Shown here piece by piece: positions 1 to 8,528 of a stretch of DNA of 34,772 nt; the stretch's first letter is position 1, and every line of letters starts with the position of its first letter. Origin of the DNA: Candidatus Ozemibacteraceae bacterium (lineage in GTDB: Bacteria > Muiribacteriota > Ozemobacteria > Ozemobacterales > Ozemobacteraceae); assembly GCA_017998915.1 (NCBI GenBank), contig JAGOCE010000004.1:1-34772 (forward strand), given 5' to 3'. The notes under the pieces are model-generated. The model searched no databases and was not told the DNA's origin. It saw only the letters and a program-made list of their open reading frames with translations. The position numbers and the translations under genes are program-made.

Positions 1-650
1 CGAATACCGACGAGCGGCTGGCGAGCGACCTGTATCGCATCGCCCGCGCGGCCCCCGAGGCCTCGCGCCAGGCTCTCGACAGGCTGGTGGAGCAGATGTG
101 CCAGTCGCTCCTCGAACGGAGGAAGACCCCCGCCGGCTCGCTGGTGGCCCTCCTCGAAGGATTCCGGACCTCGTATGCCGAGGAGCAGAAACAGGCAGCG
201 GCCGCTCCGGCCTACTCAGTGAGCAATATCCAGAAGCTTCGCCAGCAGCAGGCCGCCGGACGCGCCGCCGGCTCCGCGCCCCAGAGCCAGGCCCCCACGG
301 CGGAAGATGGCGGTCTTCTCGCATTCGGGCTTCAGGCGTTTTTGAGCATGGGATTCGCCGCGTGGCTCATCTGGCTCCTCGTCATCTCTCCGCTTTTGCC
401 GGCTATTCCAAAGGTTCCGGGCGCTTCGCCGGCGCCGGCATCCCGTCTTCCTGCCGGAAACCGGCAGATCATCGAAGGGAAGGTCGTTGCCGTTGCGACC
501 GACGGGATCGTCGTGGCGCCCGTTTCCGGCGGAGAGCCCGTGCTGATCCGCAACCGGAACGTTACGCCGGGCGCCACTCTGAAACTCCGTGTCCGGCCCC
601 TTCCGCCGTCGCAGGGCAAGCCGCAGGCGGAACTCGTCGAGTTCTACTGA
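1..650 (+). CDS. Membrane protein of unknown function (5' end outside window)
   Basis: The reading frame is open from base 3 with no convincing start, so the gene begins upstream of the window; the first in-frame ATG (87) lies inside a continuous helical, charged stretch. Visible order: helical N-terminal part, a Gln/Ala-rich linker, one strong hydrophobic segment at about 315-405 (rich in Leu, Trp and Ile, ending SPLLP), a Pro/Ala linker, and about 60 C-terminal residues with alternating hydrophobics (start IIEGKVVAVATDG) that look like a small beta domain. The stop overlaps the next start (ATGA), so it is translationally coupled to the PilX/GspK-like gene and probably belongs to the same envelope assembly. 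I do not recognise the family. Confidence 0.7.
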   Translation, partial: NTDERLASDLYRIARAAPEASRQALDRLVEQMCQSLLERRKTPAGSLVALLEGFRTSYAEEQKQAAAAPAYSVSNIQKLRQQQAAGRAAGSAPQSQAPTAEDGGLLAFGLQAFLSMGFAAWLIWLLVISPLLPAIPKVPGASPAPASRLPAGNRQIIEGKVVAVATDGIVVAPVSGGEPVLIRNRNVTPGATLKLRVRPLPPSQGKPQAELVEFY

Positions 651-2830
651 TGCCGAGCGGAGACCGCGGTCCAGGCGACACCGCATCGAAGCGGGGCAGC
701 ATCTACGTCGTGGTGGTCGGCCTGCTGTCGGTTCTGATGCTGCTGTTCTTCCTGCTCAGCACCCGCATGAGCCGCCAGGTGCGCCTGGTCACGCTGTCCG
801 ACCGCACCCAGACGGCCCTCATCTTTCTCGAAGCCTGGACCGGCGATATCGTGTCGCAGATCCGTCTCGGGCTGGCCCACGGCGATGCAGCCCTGATCAG
901 GAGCTTCACGCAACCCGGCACCGCGGGCCACCCCTCGCTCGCTTATCAGCCGAGCGGCACCCTGCAGGCGCTGGCGGACGAACTGGATATCGATTTGAGC
1001 CAGCCCCCCGAACTGGCGTTCACCGATATCAAGCCGCTGAACCTGCCCGAGTGCCTCTCGCCGCCAGCAACCGCCGAAGGGCAGGAAAAGGGCGGCATCC
1101 TCGCCATCACCTGCCGGACCACATTTTTTAGCAAGACATATACCCTGACCGAGCGCGTGCCCTTCAGGGTGACGGCGCGTCTCACCCCTGTGATGCGCCA
1201 GTTCGCGCTGTTCGCCGACCAGTTTCACCTCGAACAGCCCGTTCCGCAGGGCGCTGCCGACCAGGTCAACATCCTGCCGATCGAACGAGGCAATCGCACC
1301 AGCTCGCCGGGCGGCGCGGGGGTCGACGGCTTCCCCTGGAACCTGATGCCGACCGCCAGGCAGCTGTACGACCCCGTCAAAAACGGGTTCGTCTTCCTCG
1401 GTGCCTCCGACCGACCGATCGTGCTGAACCTCGCCGGCGAGCTGACCTGCCGACAGGGCGAGATGTCGGACCTGTGGCAGATCACCCCCGCCTGCTTTCC
1501 GGCGATCGACCCGGGCGGGGCGAGCTTTTCGGCCCTGCCCATGTTCCTCAACCAGGAAGGCGACGTCATCACCATCCGCGCGCTCCCGATCCCCCTGCGT
1601 AAGCCTAGCACGTCGGCCCGCATCGGACTGATGGGGTTTTCACGTGAACTGGCCGACGCGGCCGCCGGGCCATACGCCGGCACGATCCTGACGCTCGATT
1701 ATCTGCTGGCCGACGACCCCGGCTTCGCGCCCTATCGCAACCAGCGCCGTTTTCTCGGGGTCGCCTCGGCCCTGAAACTGCTGGGTCGCAACCTCGAGCC
1801 GTTCCTTCCCCCCGATTTCCCCTACCCGCCGCCCCTCCGGACGATCTTCGGGAATGTCTGGCAGCGGTTTTTCGTAACCTCGCTCTGGTCGTGGCCGTCC
1901 AGCGCCGGCCTCGGTGACCCGCTGTTCTACAAGGCGAACCCGTCGTTCCGGCCGCCTCCCGGCAAGACCTGGGGCGGCAACCGATTCGAGTTCGAGCCGA
2001 ACGCGGGCATCTACGCCGATTTCATGTCGCGCACCGTCTCGGGCGACCCCGGCGCCCTGTCGGAGAGCGGTGATCATCGGATGGCGATTCCGGCCAACCG
2101 CGACACCCAGGGCCGCCCCAAGCTGGCAAAGCCGTCTGATTTCGCGGGCGTCGACGGCATCGGCGTGACTGAGAGGTTCGAGGATCTGCCCGGCCAGTGG
2201 TTCAAGAGCCTGCGCGAGCCGGCGACGGCGGTCGACCGCTCTGTTCTGGGCCGCATTTCCCGGTGTTTCCGCACCCAGGACGAGTTCAAGACCTGGGCAG
2301 GCCTGGCTGAAAACCGGCTCTGGGTCGACGGCGTCGTGGCCATCGACGGCCCTCTCGAGCTTGACGACTTTTTCGGAACGGACATTCGTGGGGGCGTGGT
2401 GCTCGTCCAGGGGCCGATCACGCTCGGCGCCATCACGCGCGGCTTCGTTCCCGCCGATCCCGCGAAACCGCTCGTCGCCGATCCCGGCTTCTTCCCCTTC
2501 GTCAATGGCCTCTCCGGAGACCGGATGCTGACGTTCGTGAGCCTGACGGGCGAGCCGATCACGCTGACGTCCGACGTTCAGCTCGGCGTCCAGCTCGTCT
2601 CGTTCCGTCCCGGCCTCTCCGCGCCCGAAACCTTCGTCACCTGGAAGGACGGGCGGCGGGTGCTGCTGGCCGGCGGTGTCGCCGTCTCGACGCTGAACCT
2701 GGCCCAGCGGGCCCGCGAGTTCCGCTCCCTGCCCGACATCTTCTATGCGCCGGGGATGGCCGAGCCCAGGATGCCGCTCGCCGTCTCGATTCTCGACGAA
2801 CGAGAGGGATTCGATTTCCATGCCGAGTAA
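650..2830 (+). CDS. PilX/GspK-like membrane-anchored protein, 726 aa
   Basis: The start is fixed by the ATGA overlap with the upstream stop at 648-650. The N-terminus is a short basic leader (KRG at 14-16) followed by one hydrophobic helix at about 18-38, then a very large extracytoplasmic domain. That is the plan of PilX/GspK-type minor (pseudo)pilins; the Glu at position 5 of the mature protein is absent, as it is in GspK. The body is 680-odd residues, far longer than GspK (about 300), and I recognise no further domain. The last 11 bases overlap the first prepilin gene. Likely a minor component or adaptor of a type IV pilus/type II-like fibre. The family is inferred from N-terminal architecture and neighbours, not from sequence similarity. 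Confidence 0.6.
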   Translation: MPSGDRGPGDTASKRGSIYVVVVGLLSVLMLLFFLLSTRMSRQVRLVTLSDRTQTALIFLEAWTGDIVSQIRLGLAHGDAALIRSFTQPGTAGHPSLAYQPSGTLQALADELDIDLSQPPELAFTDIKPLNLPECLSPPATAEGQEKGGILAITCRTTFFSKTYTLTERVPFRVTARLTPVMRQFALFADQFHLEQPVPQGAADQVNILPIERGNRTSSPGGAGVDGFPWNLMPTARQLYDPVKNGFVFLGASDRPIVLNLAGELTCRQGEMSDLWQITPACFPAIDPGGASFSALPMFLNQEGDVITIRALPIPLRKPSTSARIGLMGFSRELADAAAGPYAGTILTLDYLLADDPGFAPYRNQRRFLGVASALKLLGRNLEPFLPPDFPYPPPLRTIFGNVWQRFFVTSLWSWPSSAGLGDPLFYKANPSFRPPPGKTWGGNRFEFEPNAGIYADFMSRTVSGDPGALSESGDHRMAIPANRDTQGRPKLAKPSDFAGVDGIGVTERFEDLPGQWFKSLREPATAVDRSVLGRISRCFRTQDEFKTWAGLAENRLWVDGVVAIDGPLELDDFFGTDIRGGVVLVQGPITLGAITRGFVPADPAKPLVADPGFFPFVNGLSGDRMLTFVSLTGEPITLTSDVQLGVQLVSFRPGLSAPETFVTWKDGRRVLLAGGVAVSTLNLAQRAREFRSLPDIFYAPGMAEPRMPLAVSILDEREGFDFHAE

Positions 2831-3308
2831 CCGCTCCCGCGGAATGAGCTTCATCGAGATCCTCATCAGCATCGTCGTGGTCGGGGTCGCGATGGTCCCC
2901 CTGCTCACGATGACCATTTCGACCCACCGGCAGATCTCGTCGGTCGGCCGCCATCTCGTCGGGGCGCAGGCGGCCCGCTCGATTCTCGACCGCCTGCTCC
3001 AGCTTCCCTACGACGACTGCCGTGCCGAAGCCGAGCGGCTCCAGGATCTCGGTACCGTGTTCCTGCGCACCGATCCGGCCTGGCAGGGTCTGTCGAGCCT
3101 GGGCGGGGCCGGCTCGATCGACGCGGAAGCCTGGGCACGGGTGTTTCGCGACCTGAAATACGAGGTTCGCGTGGAATCAGCCGCCGTTCCCGAAGAGGCC
3201 GAGCGGATGTTCGTGGTGCGGGTCATTGTCTCTTGGTCGGCCGATGGGGCCGGTCACGGAATCCACAGATACGAGATCCGCACCATCAAGTTCAAGGAGC
3301 GTATCTGA
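2820..3308 (+). CDS. Prepilin-type N-methylation protein (PilV/GspI-like), 162 aa
   Basis: The ATG at 2820 overlaps the preceding gene by 11 bases. The N-terminus is MPSNRSRG then MSFIEILISIVVVGVAM: a basic leader, Gly at -1, Glu at +5 of the mature protein and a hydrophobic helix, i.e. the class III/type IV prepilin signal cut and N-methylated by PilD. The mature first residue would be Met rather than the usual Phe. A small soluble domain of about 130 residues follows, the size of minor pilins PilV/GspI. The stop overlaps the next start (ATGA at 3305-3308 region). Prepilin status is secure; the exact minor-pilin class is inferred from gene order. Confidence 0.85.
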   Translation: MPSNRSRGMSFIEILISIVVVGVAMVPLLTMTISTHRQISSVGRHLVGAQAARSILDRLLQLPYDDCRAEAERLQDLGTVFLRTDPAWQGLSSLGGAGSIDAEAWARVFRDLKYEVRVESAAVPEEAERMFVVRVIVSWSADGAGHGIHRYEIRTIKFKERI

Positions 3309-3838
3309 TGCGACGCGGCATGACGCTGATGGAGATCGTGATCGTGACGGCGCTTGCCCTGATCCTGTTCGGGAGCGGAATGCAGCTGTTCATCGGGTCG
3401 AGCCGGCACGTCCAGGAAGGCACCGAACTGCTCGACGCGCAGGCCCAGCTCGACCGGATCGAGAGGTACCTTCGGCACGACATCCGCGCCCTGCGGCGGC
3501 TTCGTTCCTGGACCCCGGAAACCCTAGAGTTCGTCGTCATCCGCGACGGCGGGGAACAGGTGGTCCGGTATTCGTTCGACGTCTCGCGCAAGGCCCTCGT
3601 GCGCGAAACCACGGATATCGCCGGCCGGAAGGAGCATCCGCTCGGCGATCCCGGCTGGGTCGAAGCCTGCCGCTTCGCCGTGGTCATGGACGGCGACGCG
3701 TTCGATCGCGCCGATCTGCTTCTGCAGATCAACACCGACCGTCTCGGCAAGGCAGGCGCTTCCCGGCTCACCGTGGCGAGTCAGTTCACCAGCCGCTGCC
3801 GCGAATCCTACCGTCCATGGCGGCAGGGCGGAAATTAA
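3308..3838 (+). CDS. Prepilin-type N-methylation protein (PulJ/GspJ/PilW-like), 176 aa
   Basis: The ATG overlaps the preceding TGA (3306-3308). It has a very short leader, MRRG, then MTLMEIVIVTALALILFGSG, giving Gly at -1, Met at +1 and Glu at +5 followed by the pilin helix. The C-terminal part has alternating strands and a late motif (ASRLTVASQF) such as is seen in PulJ/GspJ-type minor pseudopilins. It is the last gene of the left (+) operon and ends four bases from the convergent zinc-ribbon gene. Both prepilins here carry Met at +1, a shared local variant. The J-type assignment is tentative. Confidence 0.83.
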   Translation: MRRGMTLMEIVIVTALALILFGSGMQLFIGSSRHVQEGTELLDAQAQLDRIERYLRHDIRALRRLRSWTPETLEFVVIRDGGEQVVRYSFDVSRKALVRETTDIAGRKEHPLGDPGWVEACRFAVVMDGDAFDRADLLLQINTDRLGKAGASRLTVASQFTSRCRESYRPWRQGGN

Positions 3839-3839
3839 T

Positions 3840-3865
3840 AGATCACGATATTTTATCGATGATCT
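3840..3865. terminator. Hairpin between convergent genes, possible terminator
   Basis: AGATCA-CGATA, a TTT loop, TATCG, one bulged A and TGATCT form an 11-bp stem at the meeting point of the prepilin operon (+) and the zinc-ribbon gene (-). On the minus strand it is followed by ATTAATTT, a weak T-rich tail. There is no T tract on the plus side. It covers the last codons of the minus-strand gene. Confidence 0.35.
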
Positions 3866-4448
3866 CTCCGCACTCCGGACAGGGGAGCCTGCGGTCGAGG
3901 AAATCGGTCCTGGTGTAGGCGAGCTGTTCGCCGCAATGCGGACAGAACATCGCCTCATTGTCTTCGGGATCGGGTTCGTCCGTCGCCTCGACGAGTTCCG
4001 GAGGAAGCTCCGAAAAAACGCGGCTTTCATCCGATGCCATCGCCTGGAAGTCCTCGAGAAGCTCTTTTGCGTCCTCCTCATCCTCCTGGTGGACGAAAAA
4101 CTGCGCCGGCTCCGAATCCGACCGGTTCATGCAGCCGAAAATCGCGGAGCAGTCCGTCCCCTCCCGGCCCATGTTCCGCACGGCAAAGGGGATCCCTTCC
4201 TCGTCGAGGAGATTTTCGATCGTCGTGGCGAGAACGGGATCGCCGGTCTCGAACACCATCACCCCTCCGTCGAGGCAGGATTCATCGAGGTATTCGGGGC
4301 GACGGTCACCGGCAAAGCACCCCTCGCCCCCTTCCTCTTCCGCTTCCGAAGTTGCCAGAAGGTCCTCTTCCTCGACCAGGTCGCAGTCGCATCCTGCGCA
4401 TCTCGTGAATCCATCGCGGTATTCAGACCTGCATTTCGGACAAAACAT
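3843..4448 (-). CDS. Double zinc-ribbon protein with DUF2007-like centre, 201 aa
   Basis: An N-terminal zinc ribbon (C3-x2-C6 and C17-x2-C20), an acidic linker, a central segment at about 65-135 (GDPVLATTIENLLDEEGIPF onward, ending in an acidic helix) and a C-terminal ribbon (C169-x2-C172, C190-x2-C193). The middle resembles DUF2007 putative signal-transducing domains, which share the pattern of a short strand, a helix and an I-P-F strand. No signal peptide, so cytoplasmic. A strong ribosome site (AGGAGG) precedes the ATG. It is the last gene of a minus-strand run, 18 bases after the small membrane protein. Function unknown; the DUF2007 link is from memory and unverified. Confidence 0.8.
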   Translation of the reverse strand: MFCPKCRSEYRDGFTRCAGCDCDLVEEEDLLATSEAEEEGGEGCFAGDRRPEYLDESCLDGGVMVFETGDPVLATTIENLLDEEGIPFAVRNMGREGTDCSAIFGCMNRSDSEPAQFFVHQEDEEDAKELLEDFQAMASDESRVFSELPPELVEATDEPDPEDNEAMFCPHCGEQLAYTRTDFLDRRLPCPECGEIIDKIS

Positions 4449-4466
4449 ACGGGTTTCCTCCTGTAT

Positions 4467-4796
4467 TCATTTGCGCACGGCAGGCCGGGCCGCATCCGGA
4501 CCGAAGAAGTTTTCGACGATCGCGCCAGCATGCTCGGGGCCGGGAACGGGGACATTCTTCTGCCACTCCCGCCAGACCTTTTTCTGCTCGGCTTCTTTCA
4601 TCTTGGGCACGACCGCCGGGTGGGGCCGTTCCGGCAGGAAGAAGCCGGAAGCCGGGAGATCGACGCCCGGAACGGCCAGCCTGGCCGCCACTTCCGCCAG
4701 GCGAAAACGAACTTCCACGCCAAGAACCAGGACCATGAACCAGAAGATCCCGGTTCCCACGAGAATCCTGGCCTTGCGCGGACCGATACGCTTCAT
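4467..4796 (-). CDS. Small single-pass membrane protein, 109 aa, unknown
   Basis: A basic N-terminus (MKRIGPRKAR) precedes one hydrophobic helix (ILVGTGIFWFMVLVLGVEV), then a Pro-rich soluble tail of about 75 residues: an inner-membrane protein with one anchor. I chose the ATG at 4796; an in-frame GTG directly before it (4799) is equally possible, and neither has a clear Shine-Dalgarno site, suggesting coupling to the 838-aa gene that ends 17 bases upstream. No family recognised. Its position suggests it works with the exported 838-aa and TPR proteins. Confidence 0.6.
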   Translation of the reverse strand: MKRIGPRKARILVGTGIFWFMVLVLGVEVRFRLAEVAARLAVPGVDLPASGFFLPERPHPAVVPKMKEAEQKKVWREWQKNVPVPGPEHAGAIVENFFGPDAARPAVRK

Positions 4797-4813
4797 CACT
4801 GGCTGCTATCGAC

Positions 4814-7330
4814 TCACTTGAGGGTCCCGAAGGCATTCTCGGGCAGAACGAGCGGGTCGGTTGGGGGAAGAAGATACATGAGGCCTCGGCTGTCGACGGG
4901 CAGTGTATTTCCGCTTTCTTCCACAGTGCCATCGTTGGGCGGGAGGAAGATCCGTTTGTCGTCGGATGCGAAATACGGCGTGAACAGATCAGATGCATGC
5001 TGTTCGGCAAGCTGAACCAGGCGCTGAAGCTTCTGCATCCGGGCGCGTTTGGGGGCAAGCGTCAGGTGAGCGAGAATTTTCACGTGATCCTCGACCATTT
5101 CATGCCAGCTTTCGTAGGCCGATTTCGCCTTCTCGTAGTTCTTGCGCAGGTGGTCGAGCGGAACATACCCGGTGGTGAAAAAACCGCCGCTGTAATCGAG
5201 CAACGGGGTTTTGCCGGTCTTGAGAAATCCTGACAGCAGGAGATCCTCCACGTAGGTGCCGGCCTGGACCGAGTCTTTGACCTTCCGGTATTTTTCCAGA
5301 AGCGCGTACATGCAGACGTTCAGATCCTTGTACCGCTTGGCATTGGCTGCGAGCATGACCATGGCGGCAGAGCTCATCATCGTGGCGAACGGATGCATGG
5401 CAAGCTTGGTCCTGATCTTTCCGGAGAACCGCTCGACGGCAGTGCGGAAGGTGCACGCCTCTTCCGTGTCCCAGCTCCAATCCAGCTTCGCCTTGACGTT
5501 CCGACGCCATTCGGCAGCTTCGATGACCTTCTCCGGATTTCCCGCCAGGCCGCCGAGGAGATACTCGAGCCCCTCGATTTCCTTCGAGATCTGCGAGGCT
5601 TCCGCATCGGCACGCTGAAGAAACTCTGTCGCGGCACCAAGCATGCTCTCCGTCTGGTCCTTGAGGGTTTCCAGGTATTTGGCGAAAAGCGAGGCTTCCT
5701 TCACGGCAACCAGCGCCAAATCAACCTTGAAACACTGCTCGACGAACGTCTTGAACTTGGGAAGAGTGCCCAGGTAGTTGCTGCTTTCCCATTGCATCAA
5801 CTCGTTCAACAGCAGGAGATAATTGAAAGGAACCATCTGGATTCTCGTTCCGACCAGATTGAAAACCGGCGAATCAGCCAGTTCCCGATCGGCATTCGGC
5901 TCGTTGCGCAGGGCGAATATCTTGCTGTTGTACAGTTTGTACAAGAAAAAGTCGGGGCAAAAGTAGCACCATCGTCCGGGATTCTCGATCCGGGCAATAT
6001 TCTGGTCGTCGAAAAACCGCTCGAGATGCTCTTCCTGGTCATCCTTGCCGGAAGGCGGGTCCCACCAGCTGTTCATCTCGGAAGCCTTGCTTTCCCACAT
6101 CCGGGTCCAGGCCTGTGGATCTTTTTTCCAGGTCTGGGGCGGATCGAACCTGTCGTAATGTGAGATGAGCGCGGCCCGCTCGCACAGTTTCCTGGCGATG
6201 CCCTCCCACTGTTTCCGGGCAAACCGGCTCAGGCTGGGAGCATGATTCGCCATGGTGAAGGCATGGTTCGCCTCGCGCATGAGGTCCGACCATGTGTCGG
6301 GAATGGGGCGGCCGCCCGGCTGCCTGTAATACTGGAAGGTGGATGCGCCGATCGGCGTCTGGAGGGCAAAAGCGGTGTCCGCCGTTTTCATGTAGCCGTA
6401 GGATTCCTGGTATGCCTTGATGTAGCCGGTATGGTATTCCCGGGCCAGATCGACGGTGGTCGTGATGACGGTGACGACGAAGGTCGCGATGCTGACGATC
6501 CAGCCGATGGGGGTGAGCATCGCCACCAGGCTTGCAATGGCCAGAGCGCCGCCGACCAGTTCCTTCGCCAGGTCATAGGTCAGCTTGCCTTCGCCGCCGT
6601 CCGTAAGAAGCGTCCAATCGTCGTGCCCGGCGATCTTGCCAATCGACATCACGGCGCCAAGGACATTGAGCCCCACCCCTGACCCTTTATTCATGAAATC
6701 GATGATCTTTTCCGCCTTCGTCACCGGCTCCACCGACGTACTGACTCGAAACGCCTGGGCCAGGGTATTGCCCTCGGATTTCAGCGACAGTTCCTGCACC
6801 TGCTCGATACCGGCCACGGCAGCATCGATGGAATCGAAATCCGTTTTGAGGATCTTCAGCGCTTGCATCGATTTCGGGCCAATGCCCTGGTTGACGGCCC
6901 AGGGCACGAAGAAAGAGACGTTGCGCGCCGTCTCCACCACGTTCATCACCTTGTCCTTGACTTCCGTCTGATCCATGATCCGCTGCATCGCATTGTACAG
7001 AGTGGGGATATCGTAGCTCTCGCCGTCCTCATCGAGGCTTTCATACATGGCCGACAGCATCAGGGGGAGTTCGGCGAGGATCCGCTTTTCCATTTCCTCC
7101 TTCGTGGCTCCCGTCGCCACGAGGATTTTTTTCAAATAGTCGTTCGGATACAACATCCCCTGGAGGATCTCTTCGGGATTCTGTTCGTCGATGGAAACGT
7201 CGGTCCGGGGCGGGTAGGTGAACGGGCCTTCCGCGGCGGCGGCGATGGTGACGGCCATGGGCTCGACCATCAGCCAGAGGGCGAAGACCAGGATGAGAAT
7301 TCGCTGGAAACGCCGTGGTCTGCGCATCAT
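4814..7330 (-). CDS. Large exported helical protein of unknown function, 838 aa
   Basis: The start is fixed by the ATGA overlap with the TPR gene's stop and by a GGAG site about 8 bases upstream; the longer open frame to 7489 lies inside the TPR gene. Residues 1-33 are a basic region, hydrophobic core and AAAA, a Sec signal peptide. The rest is predominantly helical. Residues about 258-295 form a long Ala/Ile/Val/Thr-rich hydrophobic segment broken by TPIGW (a possible transmembrane hairpin). Residues about 560-640 are Glu/Lys/Leu-rich and coiled-coil-like, and the C-terminus is Pro-rich. No catalytic motif or known domain is apparent. It follows a TPR protein and precedes a one-helix membrane protein, so an envelope complex is plausible. 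The hydrophobic centre within a helical secreted protein also recalls alpha-helical pore-formers, but that is speculation. Confidence 0.75.
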   Translation of the reverse strand: MMRRPRRFQRILILVFALWLMVEPMAVTIAAAAEGPFTYPPRTDVSIDEQNPEEILQGMLYPNDYLKKILVATGATKEEMEKRILAELPLMLSAMYESLDEDGESYDIPTLYNAMQRIMDQTEVKDKVMNVVETARNVSFFVPWAVNQGIGPKSMQALKILKTDFDSIDAAVAGIEQVQELSLKSEGNTLAQAFRVSTSVEPVTKAEKIIDFMNKGSGVGLNVLGAVMSIGKIAGHDDWTLLTDGGEGKLTYDLAKELVGGALAIASLVAMLTPIGWIVSIATFVVTVITTTVDLAREYHTGYIKAYQESYGYMKTADTAFALQTPIGASTFQYYRQPGGRPIPDTWSDLMREANHAFTMANHAPSLSRFARKQWEGIARKLCERAALISHYDRFDPPQTWKKDPQAWTRMWESKASEMNSWWDPPSGKDDQEEHLERFFDDQNIARIENPGRWCYFCPDFFLYKLYNSKIFALRNEPNADRELADSPVFNLVGTRIQMVPFNYLLLLNELMQWESSNYLGTLPKFKTFVEQCFKVDLALVAVKEASLFAKYLETLKDQTESMLGAATEFLQRADAEASQISKEIEGLEYLLGGLAGNPEKVIEAAEWRRNVKAKLDWSWDTEEACTFRTAVERFSGKIRTKLAMHPFATMMSSAAMVMLAANAKRYKDLNVCMYALLEKYRKVKDSVQAGTYVEDLLLSGFLKTGKTPLLDYSGGFFTTGYVPLDHLRKNYEKAKSAYESWHEMVEDHVKILAHLTLAPKRARMQKLQRLVQLAEQHASDLFTPYFASDDKRIFLPPNDGTVEESGNTLPVDSRGLMYLLPPTDPLVLPENAFGTLK

Positions 7331-8364
7331 TTCTGGGGCTCCTTTCCGGAAAGGTCGAGCGAGGCCAGCAGCGAATCCGCGATATCGGCGGCGGCGGGGG
7401 TTTTCTGCGCCTGGCTTCTGACGGATTCGAGCAACTCCGCGGCTTCCGCCTGCCGGCCGAGACCAAGCAGGGCCTGGGCGAGACCGCACTGCCAGCAGGC
7501 CTTCTCATCTTCGGAGAGCGTCAGGCGGCCCGCCGCTTCCTGCGAGAGTTTCATGAGGTCCTCCCAGGCCGAGGCGTCCCGGTAGATGCTCACGAGCCGG
7601 TTGGCGGCGAAGGGCGCCCACTTCGAGGCGGGATGATCGCGCCAGAGACGCTCGAGGAGAGGTTTGGCCTCGTCGGGCCGTGGCGGAACGTCTCCGATCA
7701 AATACAGGGTGCTCAGTTTCCAGCAGACGTCGGGCATCGCCGTTGCTTTGGGACAGCGCCGAACGATCGTATTATATCTACTTCTATATTCTTCGATCTC
7801 GGTGGGGGAAATGTTGCCCAGTTCGGCGAGAAGCTTCTGAGCGACCGCTTCTTGCCGGTCTTCGGGAAACGGCCCTTCCCCCGCAGCAGTGGATTCGGTC
7901 CCGTCCGCCGGACGAAGGGCATCGCTGGCCGGCGCATCCGGCAACGGCGGCGGCGCCTTTTTCGTTTTCTCGAGCCACTGCCTGGCTGTGGCGTTCCCCG
8001 GATCGATCGCGAGCACCTGTTCCCAGCGCCGGGCCGCTTCCGCTGCCTGCCCGTTCTTGGAATGAAGAAGAGCGACCAGGTTCAGCAGGCCGACGTCTCG
8101 CGGGGCCGCTTCCAGACAAGGCTGAAGAAGGTTAATTCCAAGCTCGTACCGTTTCATCTTGCCGCAGAGCGCCCCCGCGGCTATCCCCAGCTCGCGATTC
8201 GCGCCCCGTTCGAGGGCGCGCTGATAGACAGCGAGAGCCTCGGCACTCTTTCCGGCTTTCTCGAGGTTTCGGCCTTCTTCGAGCCCGCCGGAATCCGCTG
8301 CAAGAAGGCTTCCAGACCAGATTGCCATGGCCATGACGGCCGGGAGGAGAAGGATCCGTCTCAT
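7327..8364 (-). CDS. Exported TPR-repeat protein, 345 aa
   Basis: The ATG at 8364 follows a GGAGG site and opens a signal peptide (MRRILLLPAVMAMAIWSGSLLAADS, cut after LAA). The open frame extends 36 codons further upstream but without signal-peptide logic. Residues about 26-135 show tetratricopeptide pattern: A-G-K-x-A-E-A-L-A-V-Y-Q-R-A-L and A-A-R-R-W-E-Q-V-L-A-I-D-P-G-N-A. A Pro/Ala linker follows, then a second helical repeat region at about 185-340 ending in A-E-L-L-E-S-V. TPR arrays are protein-interaction scaffolds, here periplasmic or envelope. The stop overlaps the next start, so it is coupled to the 838-aa gene, its probable partner. Confidence 0.82.
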   Translation of the reverse strand: MRRILLLPAVMAMAIWSGSLLAADSGGLEEGRNLEKAGKSAEALAVYQRALERGANRELGIAAGALCGKMKRYELGINLLQPCLEAAPRDVGLLNLVALLHSKNGQAAEAARRWEQVLAIDPGNATARQWLEKTKKAPPPLPDAPASDALRPADGTESTAAGEGPFPEDRQEAVAQKLLAELGNISPTEIEEYRSRYNTIVRRCPKATAMPDVCWKLSTLYLIGDVPPRPDEAKPLLERLWRDHPASKWAPFAANRLVSIYRDASAWEDLMKLSQEAAGRLTLSEDEKACWQCGLAQALLGLGRQAEAAELLESVRSQAQKTPAAADIADSLLASLDLSGKEPQK

Positions 8365-8528
8365 GACTCTGCCTCCAAGAATGGGGTCGATATATCGTAC
8401 AACCCAGAACCCCAGGTTTTGATGCTTTTCCTTGAGGATATCAGATCGCACGCCGGGATTCACTCCCGCCAAGCGTTCGTACCACCGAAAACGACGATGG
8501 CGCGAGATTCCCCGCGATTTCTCGGGGC

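Noticed and set aside
1640-2917. 425-aa minus-strand open frame
   Set aside because: Antisense to the PilX/GspK-like gene with Arg-rich shadow composition.
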